Shown: positions 1 through 12,118, numbered from the stretch's first letter. The stretch: DNA of 64,000 nt from Molanna angustata (GCA_963576475.1 OY754978.1:9856299-9920298); one strand, 5' to 3'. The notes: generated by a model from the sequence alone, not told the origin. A program made the numbers and translations.

Positions 1-79
1 TACATATATACCTACACATACATTTTTTATTTTTTTATTTATTCTTTCTCTCAATACATGCATATATATAAATTGATCA

Positions 80-122
80 ACAACGCCCCACTAGGTATTA
101 CCTGTTCTGGGGCTGCTGTTAG
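80..122 (-). repeat. LINE 3'-UTR hairpin, copy 1
   Basis: On the minus strand GAACAGG...ACCTAG forms the loop of a stem GCCCCA/TGGGGC. The same hairpin occurs at 16687-16726, 40176-40212 and 60510-60542. The sequence from here to position 1 on the minus strand is A-rich, as expected for a LINE tail. Confidence 0.5.
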
Positions 123-255
123 GTATATTACAATATCGTCAATTTGAATATATACAACAATATAATTTACATATCATAAATACAAACACAAAATACAAAA
201 CAAAGAAAACAACATAATTTAAAAGTACAACATAATTTAAAAAAAAGCAACATAA

Positions 256-530
256 TCCAACTGTCGATTCGTTCAAGAGAATGAAATTCTATTGAAGGAA
301 GAGGCAGTTTAAATCCAAGATGCGTGTACGAAGGAACATTTTGTATGGCGTAGTGGAATTTTTGCATGCTAATAACACCAACTAGAGATGATTTACTCAG
401 AATTCGGAGCAGAACATTTTATGTGAGTTTTGTGTGTGTGTGTCTGTGTGAGTGTGTGTGTGTCCGTCCCCCCCTATAACTTTTGATCCGCTCAATTTAC
501 AGATTCCAAATAATATTTTGATTGACAAAC
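256..530 (+). mobile_element. HINE/DINE-like element, 5' part only
   Basis: Begins TCCAACTGTCGATTCG and runs through the block with ACTCAGAATTCGGAG, the GT/CT microsatellite and TTTTGATCCGCTCAAT. It is homologous to the fuller copies at 7213, 14708, 49306 and 52160. The 3' half is missing. Confidence 0.7.
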
Positions 531-569
531 TAAATTTTGGTAATTTTGTATGTATTATACGAGTATATC

Positions 570-700
570 AGTGGGTGATGGTCGCGAGTTCGAATCCTGC
601 CACGACCGATTTCGCTCACCGATAGCACAAGCCTTTGCTTAATTTAGGGAGTGTACTTGATACAAGGACATATTCATTCTTAAAAAAGTACTTAGTATGA
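570..700 (+). mobile_element. tRNA-derived SINE, 5'-truncated
   Basis: Contains a pol III B-box-like GTTCGAATCC, followed by CCGATTTCGCTCACCGATAGCACAAG and a LINE-like tail with TTAATTTAGGGAG. The same body occurs on the minus strand at 31830-31958. The A box is absent, so it is truncated or diverged. Confidence 0.6.
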
Positions 701-1409
701 CTTATATAAAAAAAAAACAACAAACAAGAAAATATTCCAATATCCAATAAAGACTCAAAAAACAAAGTAAGCACACAATATCTTAAAATATATTTTTTTC
801 TTTATGTATTCAGTACCTAGGCAATGGCGGAAAAGCGGTGCGGAGAGACCAGGGGGGCAAGTCTGGTCCGACCGGCGAAATAAGTGATTAGCCTAGTGAT
901 TTAATTAATAATATGGAGTTATATGGAATGTAAAGATATTATAGAACTCCATATAGAAATTATATAAATGATATGGGTAATCGTGAGGGGTTTTGATTTC
1001 GCCGGTTGGACCAGACTTGCCTATTTATAAGTTTATATGTATTCGTTAAATGCAGAATTCAGTAAAATGTGATATACTATGGGGATGGATTATGATGATC
1101 GAAAATATAAGCACATCTAAAAATTTAATTGTTTTTATTTATTTTTGGTCACATACTAAAAAATAAACTCTTTAAAGCTACCAAGCATCGAGGCAATATA
1201 CACTAAATATTAGGTGGTATAGGGTAAAAACGCTTTAATATTTCATAAATTTGTGAAATAACACATGCATTAAGCTGCTGGTTTTCATAATCCTTATTCT
1301 AATATCACGCAATTCGAGACACCAACGGTACCCGAAACATTATAACATACTGGTTTTTGTGAGTCGTCTTAATGCCAAATAGATTTTAAAGCAATCGAAG
1401 TAACAAAAG

Positions 1410-4400
1410 CTATGTTGTCAATGCTTGTTGATTGATGTCGTATGGTTTTTCACTGCCGTTGCCAATGTCGATGTCTGTCTGTTTGGGGTTGTAGTCAATC
1501 CATGAGTTATCTTCCTTGGGCGGCTTCAACTCCCTGCTGATTTCGAAGAACGGTTCTTGTGGGATCATCGAGTCTTCATAGGGAACATTGGCCTTTGACG
1601 AATCGTCGTCTGATTCGTTCTGATGCTCGTCAGATGGAACGAAACTGTAAGAATCTTGTGATTCAGCTGGTGTTTCGTCTTGTTTGATTGTCTCTTGATC
1701 ACCATCTATAATTAATAAGGAGTTTGTTATGAAATTTTGAAAATATATAAAAAAAAATCATTCTAATATTAATTAATAATTATCTCTAGGCTGGTTTTTG
1801 TAGTCTATCATTCCTTTGGCAAAAGTAATGAATTTTGTGCTAAAATGGTCGAAAACCATTTTCAAAATATACATTAAAATTGAAAAGAATATTTCTCCAT
1901 ACATAAGTTAAGTTATTTTCGCTAAACGCGAAAGCGAAGCAGCAAAAATGTGCTCGAATGAAAAAAAGGTGCATGTTAAGCAAAAGGTACACCACATATG
2001 ATCAATCTAATGTAAATAATAATAAAAATTAAGCCTTTTATTATTCCATTTCATTTACAATATTTTTTTGTAAGCATAATATATAAGTATTTTTTTAATA
2101 AGTAGTTAGTTAAATTAATGTATAATATTTAAACTTATTTCTACTTTCTTTTTTTTTTTTTTTATGTATATATGTATGTTTTTCATGAAATGGATCCCTC
2201 TTGGGTAAAGGCCTCCTCCAATAGTTTCCATATAGTTCTATCTTTGCCCTTTTCTTTCCAGTCCATTCCCCCCGTTGTTATTATATCATCGATCCACCTT
2301 TTGTACGGCCTGCCAACATTCCTTTTTCCTTTGGGTCCCGTCCATATCGTGGTTAGTAAAGTCCATCTATCATCTGTGAAACGCGATAAGTGTCCAGCCC
2401 ATTGCCACTTTAATTTTAAAGCTTGTTTTAGCGCATCTGTTAATTTTGCCTTTTTCCTAATAGTTTCACTATTAATCTTATGTATTTTCCGCAATTTTAA
2501 CTTGCTTCTTTCCATTGCTCTTTAACATGATCTGATTGCTGTTTTTGTCTTGTTTGTAAAAGTCCAAGTTTGGCATGCATATAACAAACTGGGATTAATA
2601 CAGGTCTCCATTACTATCTAATGTACTTAGTATTAATTGTCAAAACTATGGATGTTGACAATAAGAGTAGGTACGGACAGTGATTTTGAATGCGATAGAG
2701 CGAGGTATACTTTCGATTCTCTCAATAGAATATATTATTTAAAAAACTATATCGCATTGTTTTCCAATATTTATTATCGAGTACCTAACAAATAAAATAT
2801 TTCATCCTAAATATAATGTTTTTATCAGTATTTTAAAATAATATTTATTTTTACTTCTGAGAGTATTTCAGTGGTTGCAAGTAGTAGTATTAATTGACTG
2901 ATAAAATTGTTTAAAGAATTATAGTAAATGGACAGAACTTACCGTTTTCTTCTTGTTCAATCTTGGTATCATCGGCATTGGTATGATCATGTGCACGTTC
3001 GTGTATACTAGTTTGGTCACAACAGTTATGTTTCTGGTCTGACTGCATTGCTGCAGTGTCCATAGATTGTTCTCTGTCATTCATGACCACCTGACCTGGC
3101 GTTTTAGTGTCCATCTCTTCCGACGATGACTTGTCTTGCTCGGAGCTGTTCACTGCGGGGGGTGTTATCGCTGAACTTGAAGACACTTTGTCATCAGAGG
3201 GTGGTGCGACCGAGGAGATTCCATCTTGCGAATAAAAGATCTTTCTTCCACCTTTGACACTGTCTATTGGCGATGCAACGACAGCCGACAGGGTTGCAAC
3301 CTAGACATAAACACTTAATAATAAACACTTATTTGCAAACGTTGAGTTTTTTGCCTGAATGCTTCTGAATCTCGGTTTTTTTTTAACTTTAAAGATTACA
3401 GCCCAGATTTACATTATTATTATTAATATACCAGTGTTGTAAATAAAATTAATCAATACTTTTTTATATAAAAATATGGGATACCTAGAGAAATAATTTT
3501 ATATTCTTCAGTAGGCACAATATTTAACAAATTTATAAAGATATAAAAAAAATATCAAAATATAAAAAAAATGTTTGCCATTCGTTGCGTTGTATTAATT
3601 ATAAAAAAATTGAGTTAATTGTCTGCAGAGCTGATAAAATTTCAGCTAATTTGATAAGTGTATAAAACGAGTATACTATAATTATGCCTGAAGGTCTGCA
3701 AAGTTCTGTATGACTTAGTTTCAGCTAAAGAAACTAAAAAATAAACGTTCCTTTAATATCTTACATTAATATCACATGAATTTCCCTATTTTTTGGTCAG
3801 AATAAAAATTAATCAAATTAATTGGAAAATGTCAATAAGGTAGCTAGCAATGACAGAAGTTTTGGCATAAAAGAAAAAGGCTTTTAAAGTTCAATAAATA
3901 ACTCAATGATACACGTAGAACTGTAAGTATCGATTCAATTAGTATAAGTATTAAAACTTTTTTGTTGCCAATTATTCACTATGAGCGTCCTTGGAAGGAC
4001 ATTGCGTTTTGCAAAAACATATATTGTTATAATACTTGGAAAATTAGGAAGAGACCTATGTCCAGCTGAAAAACTAATGTGGCTAGCAGTAATAAAATTA
4101 ATTTATGTCGATATACTAGCCTTAAGCGTTGATTTTCATTTTTTTTAGTGTATATAAAGTGTAACAAGTAATACTAAAAAAATAATTTTTCGTCATGAAA
4201 TGTATTTAACAGATATTCAATAAACAGCCTATTTGGAACATTTGAAGTATTTGCACTTTTGCAATATGGAAACAAAAAAATCTACACAATGGTTTGATTT
4301 GAACAATTAACATGTCTGTTTCCATAAACGGATAAATTTAGAAGAGACCTTTGTCAAACGGTGGATCGAATATGTCTAGGAGTAATGAAGGAAGTAAATT

Positions 4401-4573
4401 AAATTAAATGCTTTAACTGAGTCTCCTTTCAAAACATTTTTTTTTCATTGTTGCAGACATATTTTTTAGATGTTTGCGATCACTTGAAATATAAGCGTGT
4501 CACACGGATATTTTTCAATCGTAGCACCAGAATTTTCAAAACTCACCAAAACAAAACCAATAATGGCTCTCAT
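1410..4573 (-). CDS. Gene 1: acidic Ser/Asp/Glu/Gln-rich secreted protein, 3 exons, 226 aa
   Basis: I assembled three exons on the minus strand: 4573-4547 (9 codons, MRAIIGFVL), 3300-2943 and 1705-1410, ending in TAG. The splice sites are canonical: donors GTGAGT and GTAAGTT, acceptors TCTAG and TTATAG. Intron 1 is phase 0 and intron 2 is phase 1 (G|AT). The coding length is 681 nt. Residues 1 to about 18 form a signal peptide ending SAVVAS. The mature chain is hydrophilic and strongly acidic, rich in Ser, Asp, Glu, Gln and Thr. It has one adjacent Cys pair (HNCCDQ), a short His patch (HERAHDHTN), and C-terminal motifs such as NDGDQETIKQDE and ESDDDSS. I recognise no domain. An extracellular or cuticle-associated acidic protein, or a calcium/mineral-binding protein, would fit the composition, but that is inference. 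The exon layout (tiny first exon, phase 0 then phase 1) matches genes 2-5 in this window, suggesting a co-regulated cluster. Confidence 0.8.
2143..2640 (-). mobile_element. RTE-like LINE, 3' fragment (minus)
   Basis: The minus-strand translation gives the characteristic C-terminus of RTE-type reverse transcriptases: LKWQWAGHLSR..DDRW, then GRPYKRWIDDI and W..LEEAF. Upstream, in another frame, is SLLYACQTWTFTNKTK, showing a frameshift. The T run at 2148-2163 is the poly(A) tail. It is a 5'-truncated dead copy. Confidence 0.8.
2640..2740. repeat. Dispersed repeat fragment (family F)
   Basis: The stretch with TTTTGAATGCGATAGAGCGAG and TCGATTCTCTCAATAG recurs inverted at 43330-43400, inside a foldback element. 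Confidence 0.5.
3301..4546. other. Intron 1 of gene 1
   Basis: A+T-rich intron of about 1.25 kb. I see no open frame and no recognisable repeat in it. Confidence 0.7.
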
Positions 4574-4682
4574 CTTGTAGCACTTATTGATATTCTATGT
4601 ATTCACTGTTGATTTGACACCTAACTACTTCCTCTTGTTCAGACTGAAGAGCAAGTGTAACCAGAAGCGGTGAGGATTCTCC

Positions 4683-4691
4683 TTATATATA
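4683..4691 (-). promoter_or_regulatory. TATA box of gene 1
   Basis: On the minus strand TATATATAA lies about 110 bp before the ATG at 4573. An initiator-like TCAGTC follows at 4647-4642, about 44 bp from the TATA box, which is slightly longer than usual. Confidence 0.55.
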
Positions 4692-5027
4692 AACAACATG
4701 ACTGGAGTATAGGAAAAAGTCATAAATCTAGTTTAAATTCTAGTCGAAGAACATAAATACTTGCGGTTGGGTTTGCCTTATAAGTTGGGTGAGCATTGAC
4801 GCATCATTGTTATGCATTCATTGTCATTGTCTTGGTGTCATAAAGGTAGGTGCTTTGTGACTCATACGATGTACAATACAAGTAAAAACCATTGATAAAT
4901 AAAATAATGCGATGTTTAATATGCTAGTTAATGTCTCAAGATAGATTTCGGCGGTAGATGGATTCACGTCATTAGGGTTGGGATTATATTGAAGATCGAT
5001 CTAAATTACTTTTTTAGTCATGCTTTT

Positions 5028-5215
5028 TGATATTCAATCTAAACTTTATATACTCAGTCTTGATTTTGGATACTCAATCTAAAATGTATATACTCGTTTT
5101 GTTTTTGAATTCCTGTTCTCAGTCTCGATTTTGGATACTAAATCAAAAATTCGTATACTCTTTCGTGATGGTTTTGCATGTAATCAGTTTTACTTTGTTT
5201 TTCTCAGTTTTAGAT
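5028..5215 (+). repeat. Degenerate tandem repeat, ~75-bp period
   Basis: The motif CTCAGTCTTGATTTTGGATA, followed by CTCAATCTAAAATGTATATAC, recurs about 75 bp later with changes, and a partial unit precedes it. Confidence 0.5.
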
Positions 5216-5248
5216 TTGCGCACTTAATATTGGTTTTATTTACCTACT

Positions 5249-5562
5249 ATGTGCTATTCTGATTCGTCTAAATTTATCCGTCTGAATCTTAATATATGAG
5301 AAATGTCAAAAAGTTCACTGAATTTATATGGGATTCATTATGTCACACCGCTCGGATAAAATCCTTTTATCCACGGTCGCCCGTTGATTTCGAATCAGCC
5401 CCCCTAGATAACGTGTCATTTAGCTCAAGAAAAGAAATAAGATATGATAACTTAATGTATGGAAGTGACAGTTGCCTATCAGGTGACAACTGTCACTTCC
5501 ATATTATAATAAGATATCTTTTCTTGAGCTTAATGACACGTTGTCTAGCGGGGCAGAATATG
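5249..5562. mobile_element. MITE family D interrupted by a foldback MITE
   Basis: 5249-5398 is homologous to the complete MITE at 36796-36974 and begins TGTGCTATTCTGATTCG. At CGAATCAG it is interrupted by a hairpin element (about 5399-5554) whose ends are CCCCCCTAGATAACGTGTC and the complement of GACACGTTGTCTAGCGGGG. CAG is repeated on both sides. Confidence 0.7.
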
Positions 5563-5917
5563 ATATATTTAATATTTGAAGACTCGGTCATTGTTTTAAA
5601 AAGTCGGTTTTGGCTTTTATACTGTCTTGATAGGTATTTTATTCTTGCGCTATCAAGTTTAAGAGGCAGCTTTACATATTATATGAATTATCAGGTCGAT
5701 GTTTTTATGTTCTACTCAAGCATTGTTTTTCTTTTTTTGCGAAATCCTAAAGCCAATAAAAATGCGTGGGTTGTAAATAGATAAATTAACATTTTTAAAA
5801 GCTCAATATAAGCATGACAATTTAACTCACTGTCTTGTCAATTTAAAAATAAACAATATTAAATGATTGATGGAAAAATAATACTTCTTTAGATATACAT
5901 AATAATCGTTTGAAGTA

Positions 5918-6330
5918 CCTACGTTCAGAGAAACTCTGGAATAATTTGAGTCCTGCTATAACTTCGTCAAACTCGCTTTCAATTTTCAAGAATAGACTCC
6001 GAATTTCAAGATATCTCTCCGAAAAAACCTGATCCTTCTCCTTTTCCTTCCTTCCCTTTGCTACGTAATATTTACTAAAGAAGGAACATTTATCCCTAAA
6101 AACCTTCCTCTTTTTCCCAATCCCTTTTTTTGCTATGATGTTTTTTTTTGTTTTTATTATTTATCTTGATGTTATGTATATTTTCTTTGTTCTTTTTTAG
6201 CTTTCATTTTTGTTGAATATAATTCTGTCACTCTGCAATGTGATCTGGTTCGTTGGAAAAAATTGCCTTATTGCAATAAACCCACCAGTGTTCATTATAT
6301 TTGTTTATATTATGCACAAAAAGTTTTATA
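5918..6330 (+). mobile_element. Jockey/CR1-like LINE 3' end (plus)
   Basis: The translation contains LWNNLSPAITSSNSLSIFKNRL, the typical end of a Jockey/CR1 ORF2. An A+T-rich 3' UTR with TGCAATGTGATCTGG and TTATTGCAATAAACCC follows. Confidence 0.65.
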
Positions 6331-6494
6331 AATAGATAAATAATATTAATATTATATTATTACAATAGTTTTAATTAGTTTTAATTCTATTATTATTTGT
6401 TGTAAACATATTATGTAAATATAATTGAATATATTTACAAGTGATTGAGTATTCTTTCAGATACAGTTCAAAGTAGATTAATTACTGCTGGACA

Positions 6495-6679
6495 AATAAT
6501 ATGTAGGGAATAGTTGACTTATGCATGTGTTACACGTAGAAATAATATGTAGGGAATAGTTGACTTATGCATGTGTTACACGTAGAAATAATATGTAGGG
6601 AATAGTTGACTTATGCATGTGTTACACGTAGAAATAATATGTAGGGAATAGTTGACTTATGCATGTGTTACACGTAGAA
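6495..6679 (+). repeat. 46-bp minisatellite, four copies
   Basis: The unit starts AATAATATGTAGGGAATAGT and ends TGTTACACGTAGA. It is repeated head to tail four times with essentially no divergence. Confidence 0.9.
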
Positions 6680-6925
6680 CTTTTTCATTGCTAGTTCTTT
6701 GTATTTGAATGAATAATATTATTTCCCATAGTATAAATATTACAAAGCAACAAAATACAATTTAATTTATACCTAATTACAATTTTACAATTTTTTTTCC
6801 ACACATTTGGAAATTTTACTGCCTCGCTAGACATAATCTGTTGTGAGGCAGTACTAATTTGAATTTGCAATCGCTACTCTGAGATTCGTTTTCTTTTTTT
6901 CTTTACATATTCTATTCACTTAGGA

Positions 6926-8580
6926 CAGGGACGGCGAACCTATGGCACGCGTGCCACAGGTGGCACGCGAGTCGATTTTGCATGTAACGCGAATGAAGAG
7001 AAAAAAATAAAAGTGATTATACAAAAAATTCAAAAAAGTTTTAGGAATAGTATAAAAAATTTAAAAAATATATCTAAATAGCCATGTGTATATTCTTCGT
7101 TCATCAAAAGTTTCACAAACGACGGAAACGAAGGAATTGACGACATTCATGCATAAATAGATCGCATTGTTTAATACTTCCCGCACGGTGCTAGTTCCCC
7201 GAGGTGATTTTTTCCAAATGTCGATTTGTTTAAGAAAACTTTGTTCTTATATCGACAAAGTTTTAAGCCAGGATACGCGAGATTTGTATGCACGGTCTAT
7301 ATTTTTCACGGCTTTTCCAACTTTGAAGTAAAAAAAACACACTTACTTAGAGGCTTCGCAGCATATTATATCTTCTATATACGTAGGTTTTTACTCAGAA
7401 TTCGGAGTAGAACATTTAGTGAGTCTGTGTGTGTATGTCCATCCCCCCTTATAACTTTTGATCCGCTCAATTAACAGAGCTCAAAATTTCAGAATATATA
7501 AATAGTTATAGGCCTACAAAACTCTAATACACAGAATTTTGAATTTTCGATTCAGTCAGGGGTTATCAACTTTTTAATTTTTACTTTATTTTTCCTTTTA
7601 TCTCAGAAACCATAAAAGCTAGAATGCCGAAAATTGGTATGAATATAGACAAATACAAAATCTCAAACTGGTTTTTACATAGAAATTCCAGAGATTCAAA
7701 CATTTTTTTATTAAGAGACATTTAAATAAATTTATGTGTTTAACTGCCTATATTTCCAAAGTTTTTAAAAATATCGAAAAAGCCGAAACACCCCAACTAG
7801 ATAATTTAATTTTCTATAAAAAATATTGGCATTGTAGTAGTACCTACATATCAATTTTTTTTAGAAACGACATCGCTTCATACAATTTATACATACCTTC
7901 ATGCTGTTTTCATATTCTGGGTAGGAAAAAAGGACTGGCCTCCATACTATCCTATCTTGACATACATTCCTACATGTGTTGTATAGAAAACAAATTATCT
8001 TAAAATATTCAATAATTTGGCTTTATGGGTTTATAGTTTGGTACTTATTTTTTAACTATACATACAATCGCTATCGACAGATGGATCTCATGTGTTACAT
8101 GCAACTAGTTGTTATAAACATCGCTCCCGACACGAGGATACATCAATGCCAATGTGAGGAAGAAATGGAGACAAATGATGGCGGTGACACTTTGAATTCT
8201 TTCAGTACGGCGCATTTATTCAGAATATCATTATTGTTAGCAAAGTCTTTGGAGTATTTGAATTCATGGAATTAGATGATATCGAAATGAAATTGGTAGA
8301 TTTTCAGTCGAGTTCGATATGGACACAAAAATTCAAAGATTTAAGAATTATTTTGGAAGAAATTGAGCGAGATCGATTCGTTGGACCAGTCTATAGGAAT
8401 GCCGAAAATGAAGTAAGCACTTACAACTTGGCAATCCATCGCGGAAACTTTTTCTTGTCTTAAAAAAATAGCAATTGGCATTTTAACAATTTTTTCGTCG
8501 AGTCATACCTATGAATCATTATTTTCTTCAATGAACTTTATCAATCATATGAACAGAGGAACGTTCATACAATATGTTTC
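6926..8580 (+). mobile_element. hAT transposon relic, interrupted by a HINE
   Basis: Starts CAGGGACGGCGAACC, a hAT-type end of the CAGGGxxGGCxAACC class. After a nested HINE (7213-8108) the plus strand carries relics of a hAT transposase C-terminus: IEMKLVDFQSSSIWTQKFKD, then KKIAIGILTIFSSSHTYESLF and SSMNFI, the dimerisation region (compare the family's STY.CES.FS.M..IK). Stops and frameshifts break it. Confidence 0.7.
7213..8108 (+). mobile_element. HINE/DINE-like element, full length, diverged
   Basis: 5' TCCAAATGTCGATTTG; internal ATAACTTTTGATCCGCTC and GCCGAAACACCCCAACTAG; 3' ATCGACAGATGGATCTCA followed by TGTTACATGCAACTAG. It sits inside the hAT relic. Terminal sequence and layout match the copies at 14708, 49306 and 52160. 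Confidence 0.75.
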
Positions 8581-8884
8581 ATACATTTCAGTCTTTTTAT
8601 TAAATTTCCCTCTTTCATGTGGTCGTGCCATACTTTTCTTCGAAGATCTTGACCTTTTTAAAGTTCTATCGGCTTTGTATCGTTTTTTCATTCACTCATC
8701 CCTTATAACCACATTATACCTTAGCGAGTTCACTTTATCATACATATTTCTACCTAAATCTTACCTACATTTCAATTTATATATTTAAAAATTACTGGTT
8801 CCCTATAAAACTCTAAGAATTGTTGACAATTTAATGAAGAGATAAGGTGTAGGGAACAGTAAGAAATTTATATTTTATAATATT

Positions 8885-9540
8885 TTTTTACGGCGATGGG
8901 CGATTTATCAATGATTTATTTATTTATTTATTTGGCACGATACAAGCTACATTATACATAATACAGTGTTAAGTACCTATAAAACAACATAATTTCAAGA
9001 TTACACTGATAATATATCCTAAATTCATCAATCAATAACTTAACCAATTTAAGATGCTTTAAAACTTAGTAAATGAAAATTATAAATGAATAGCGAGCAA
9101 ATTAGAATATGCTTAATTTGTTATTGGATTCATCTATGCCGATGGATATAAGCCAACTGTTTATCTAACTGTTTTTTTTCAGAGTGTATATTTTCATATT
9201 TTTCCAAGCGTCAGGTAGTATATTGTACATTTTGGGGCCAAGATATTTAAAATTACGCTGTACGAATGTGGTTTGTGTTTTTTTTTCTTTACGATAATAG
9301 ACCTTTGAGCATTACGAGTAGAGTATGAATGGCTAGCGGGTATTTTTGTCTATGTTTGTGTGTGTGTAAGATTATTTTCTTAATGTAAAATTGTATTAAA
9401 ACATTAAGGACTCTAAATTCAGTGAATAATGCATTACTGGCGTATCTGAAAGGTTTATTGAGTATGATGCGAAGTATTGATATTTGCACTTTTAGAAGTT
9501 CATAAATAAATGGACAGGAACGTCAGGATTCTATAAAACT
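8885..9540 (-). mobile_element. Jockey/CR1-like LINE 3' end (minus)
   Basis: The minus-strand translation includes NFKYLGPKMYNILPDAWKNM, typical of an ORF2 C-terminus, and upstream ILRIILNKPFRYASNALF in a shifted frame. The 3' end reads ATAAATCGCCCATCGCCGTA, related to 42230 and 62835. Confidence 0.7.
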
Positions 9541-10568
9541 TCCTAAGATATATATCTTTTAAAATTATTTGTTGTTTTGATGGAAATTACAAAAAAATTG
9601 AAGTGCGCGGGAAGGAACGAAATTTTTGTAACATTAAGAAATAAATATTTTATAATTCCAGCCGTAAATGAATTTGTTAATTAAGATCTGAGAAAATTTA
9701 TATAAAAAAGTTTACCAAAAACAATTACATTTATTTTAATCTTTGAAATGTTTGATAATTGACAATCAATGAATACCACGATATAGTTATAATATTGTTA
9801 GTGTGTCATTGAAGAGGTCACTGTAGGAATATTATAGATACATGAATCGAATACAAAATGGAGTTAAATTGATTATTTTTTATTCAGCGGTGTCTATCTA
9901 CAAATAATAATATATTGGGACGTTGACTTTTGTGGGACGTAAGGTCGTGTATGCAAGTAAAACATGGACATGGCTAAGGAAGTATGATAGGAAAGTTAAG
10001 GCAGTGAAAATGAGGTCAATAAGACATGGATAAGAAATTTATTTATAAGATGATTGATAATAAATTACGCAAAGATTAATAATAAAAAAAAAACATCTGA
10101 CTATCCAACTTTGTAACTATTTCATAATTTTCAAGTGCCGTCTTTCTCTTTCAAAAATATTTATGAAAATGTGCTATTTCAAATACATAAAGACATAGAT
10201 GATATGAATAAATAAATAAATAAAAAAAAATAGGAAAGCCACGCCGTGCCTTTGTACGGGTAGAGATAAATAGACAAAATATAGTGGGTGAATTTTGTGT
10301 TCCTCATAAACACATGCAAGTTTTGCACACTACTACACGTACAATGGGGTGGTGTGGTTTAATCAACTCGACACTGATTTGAAGCAGGCAACTGAATTTA
10401 ATTATTTAAAAAAATCGAATAATACAATATTGACTGATTTGATAATTGAATTCACTTCGTTTTGTAAAGTAAATAATTTTGAAAATATGATTTTTTTTTT
10501 GAAATGTCTCATTTATACATGAGTGCTGGCATTCTGATAAAGGGCAACATGTTTCCTTTGACTGTGAA

Positions 10569-10680
10569 TCTTTTATGTGTATGTATTTTTTTATGTGTAT
10601 GTATTTTTTTATGTGTATGTATTTTTTATGTGTATATACTTTTTATGTGTTATGTATTTTTTATGTGTTGTATTATTTTA
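10569..10680 (+). repeat. ~20-bp minisatellite
   Basis: Five or so copies of TTTTATGTGTATGTATTTT with small indels. Confidence 0.8.
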
Positions 10681-10823
10681 AAAAATAAATAAAAAAAAAT
10701 TTTGAATGAAATATTGTGATTAGCTCGAATATAAGTTTCATTTGAAGAATGAATGATAATCTTCTGACATACTCAAACGAGTGAGTTGTGGCGAACGCTA
10801 AACACCTCACTAACAAGTCACTT

Positions 10824-11597
10824 TCAGCATTTTCGTGAAATGAGTTTGTTGAATTTTTTTTTATTTAAATATTTTATTATGAAAACTTGATAATTATTCA
10901 ATGCCATTTTATGAAAGTGATGTCTTTGTATCAATTTCAATATAAAAATATCCAATTTTAAGTGACCTGAGCTTGGGGCCACATTAAAATATTTGACGTT
11001 TAAAAATATTGAGAAGTACTAATCAGATATCCTTCAAAATCTAATGGGGTCTAAGCGAGTATTAGATATATATTCGTCCTTTTCCTCATGACTGAGGATA
11101 GCGGCTGCAGTCCGTCGCCACACGTATGGCCCGCCTCCATGCCAATCTGTTTTGGGCTGAACGCAGAGCACCATTCACCGAAGACCCCATTGTGGACTTA
11201 ACCAAATCGCTCCATCTGGTCGGTGAGCGACCATGAGATCTCCGTCCTTCCACGCTGCCCATAACAACAAGCTTCTCGAGGCAGTCTGGTTCCCTTCTGG
11301 CAATGTGTCCAAGGAATTGAAGGATACGTCTGTAACATATCGTCGATAGACGATCCTCGATCTTCATCTCGATCTTAGATATACATATTTTCAAAATTTG
11401 AAAGAATCGAATGAGTACTTTAGTCTATAATCGATAGAGTAAAATAAGCACGCCGTACATAGCAAACACACACACAGATACATTGTGACGAAACTTTCAG
11501 AATCAATCTCAGCATGATACTAGTTGATAATCTGCAATAAAAGAAATAGTGAAACAATCACTCCCCACTATATCCCTTTGGGTTAGTGAGGAGTAAA
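10824..11597 (+). mobile_element. Repeat family E, copy 1, interrupted by an RTE
   Basis: A non-coding dispersed element starting near CAGCATTTTCGTGAAATGAG and ending GGGTTAGTGAGGAGTAAAAA. It is also seen at 11931-12118 (partial), 48057-48497 and, inverted, 58800-59260. This copy is split by an RTE fragment. The internal ACACAC tract varies between copies. Confidence 0.7.
11071..11373 (-). mobile_element. RTE-like LINE fragment with target duplication
   Basis: The minus-strand frame reads ILQFLGHIARREPDCLEKLV, then GRSPTRWSDLV and RLAWRRAIRVATD, the conserved tail of an insect RTE-type reverse transcriptase. TTAGATATA occurs immediately on both sides (11062-11070 and 11374-11382), a good candidate target-site duplication. 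Confidence 0.8.
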
Positions 11598-11930
11598 AAG
11601 AGTGGACTAAGATACAGGGGAAGACTAAGAAAAAGTGCCACGAGAATTTAAATGAGACACTAACGCTATAATATGTATGTTAAGTTGTTAGATTAAAAAA
11701 GAGGAAATTATATTAATAAAAACAATGGCCTTGTCACTTATTGCTGAATACCTGAGTTTGTTTTGCTACCATGAATGCAAATGGTTTAGTTATAAAATAT
11801 TTGACAATAGCAATACGATTAGTGTGACACGTATTCCATGCCATTGTATGTCTATATTTTAAGGTATGATATAAAACAATTAATTTTGGAGATGTGCCAA
11901 GAGAAAAATTTGTTATGACGTCTATTTTTA

Positions 11931-12118
11931 CTCCACAGCACACAGCACACAACACGCAGCACACAGCACATAGCACACACACACACACACACGCAGATAC
12001 ATTATGATGAAACTTTCAGAATACAATCTCAGCATGATACTATTTGATAATCTGCAATAAAAAAATAGCGAAATAATTACTCCTCACTATATACCCTTGG
12101 GTTAGTGAGGAGTAAAAA
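11931..12118 (+). mobile_element. Repeat family E, copy 2, partial
   Basis: Only the 3' portion is present: an ACACAGCACACA tract, GCAGATACATTATGATG, AATCTCAGCATGATACTA and a terminal GGGTTAGTGAGGAGTAAAAA. Confidence 0.7.

Noticed and set aside
5296..5784. 162-aa frame
   Set aside because: It crosses two nested MITEs with a hairpin, so its sequence is explained by non-coding repeats.
6495..6679. Possible CRISPR-like array
   Set aside because: The units are contiguous with no variable spacers. It is an ordinary minisatellite in a eukaryotic genome.
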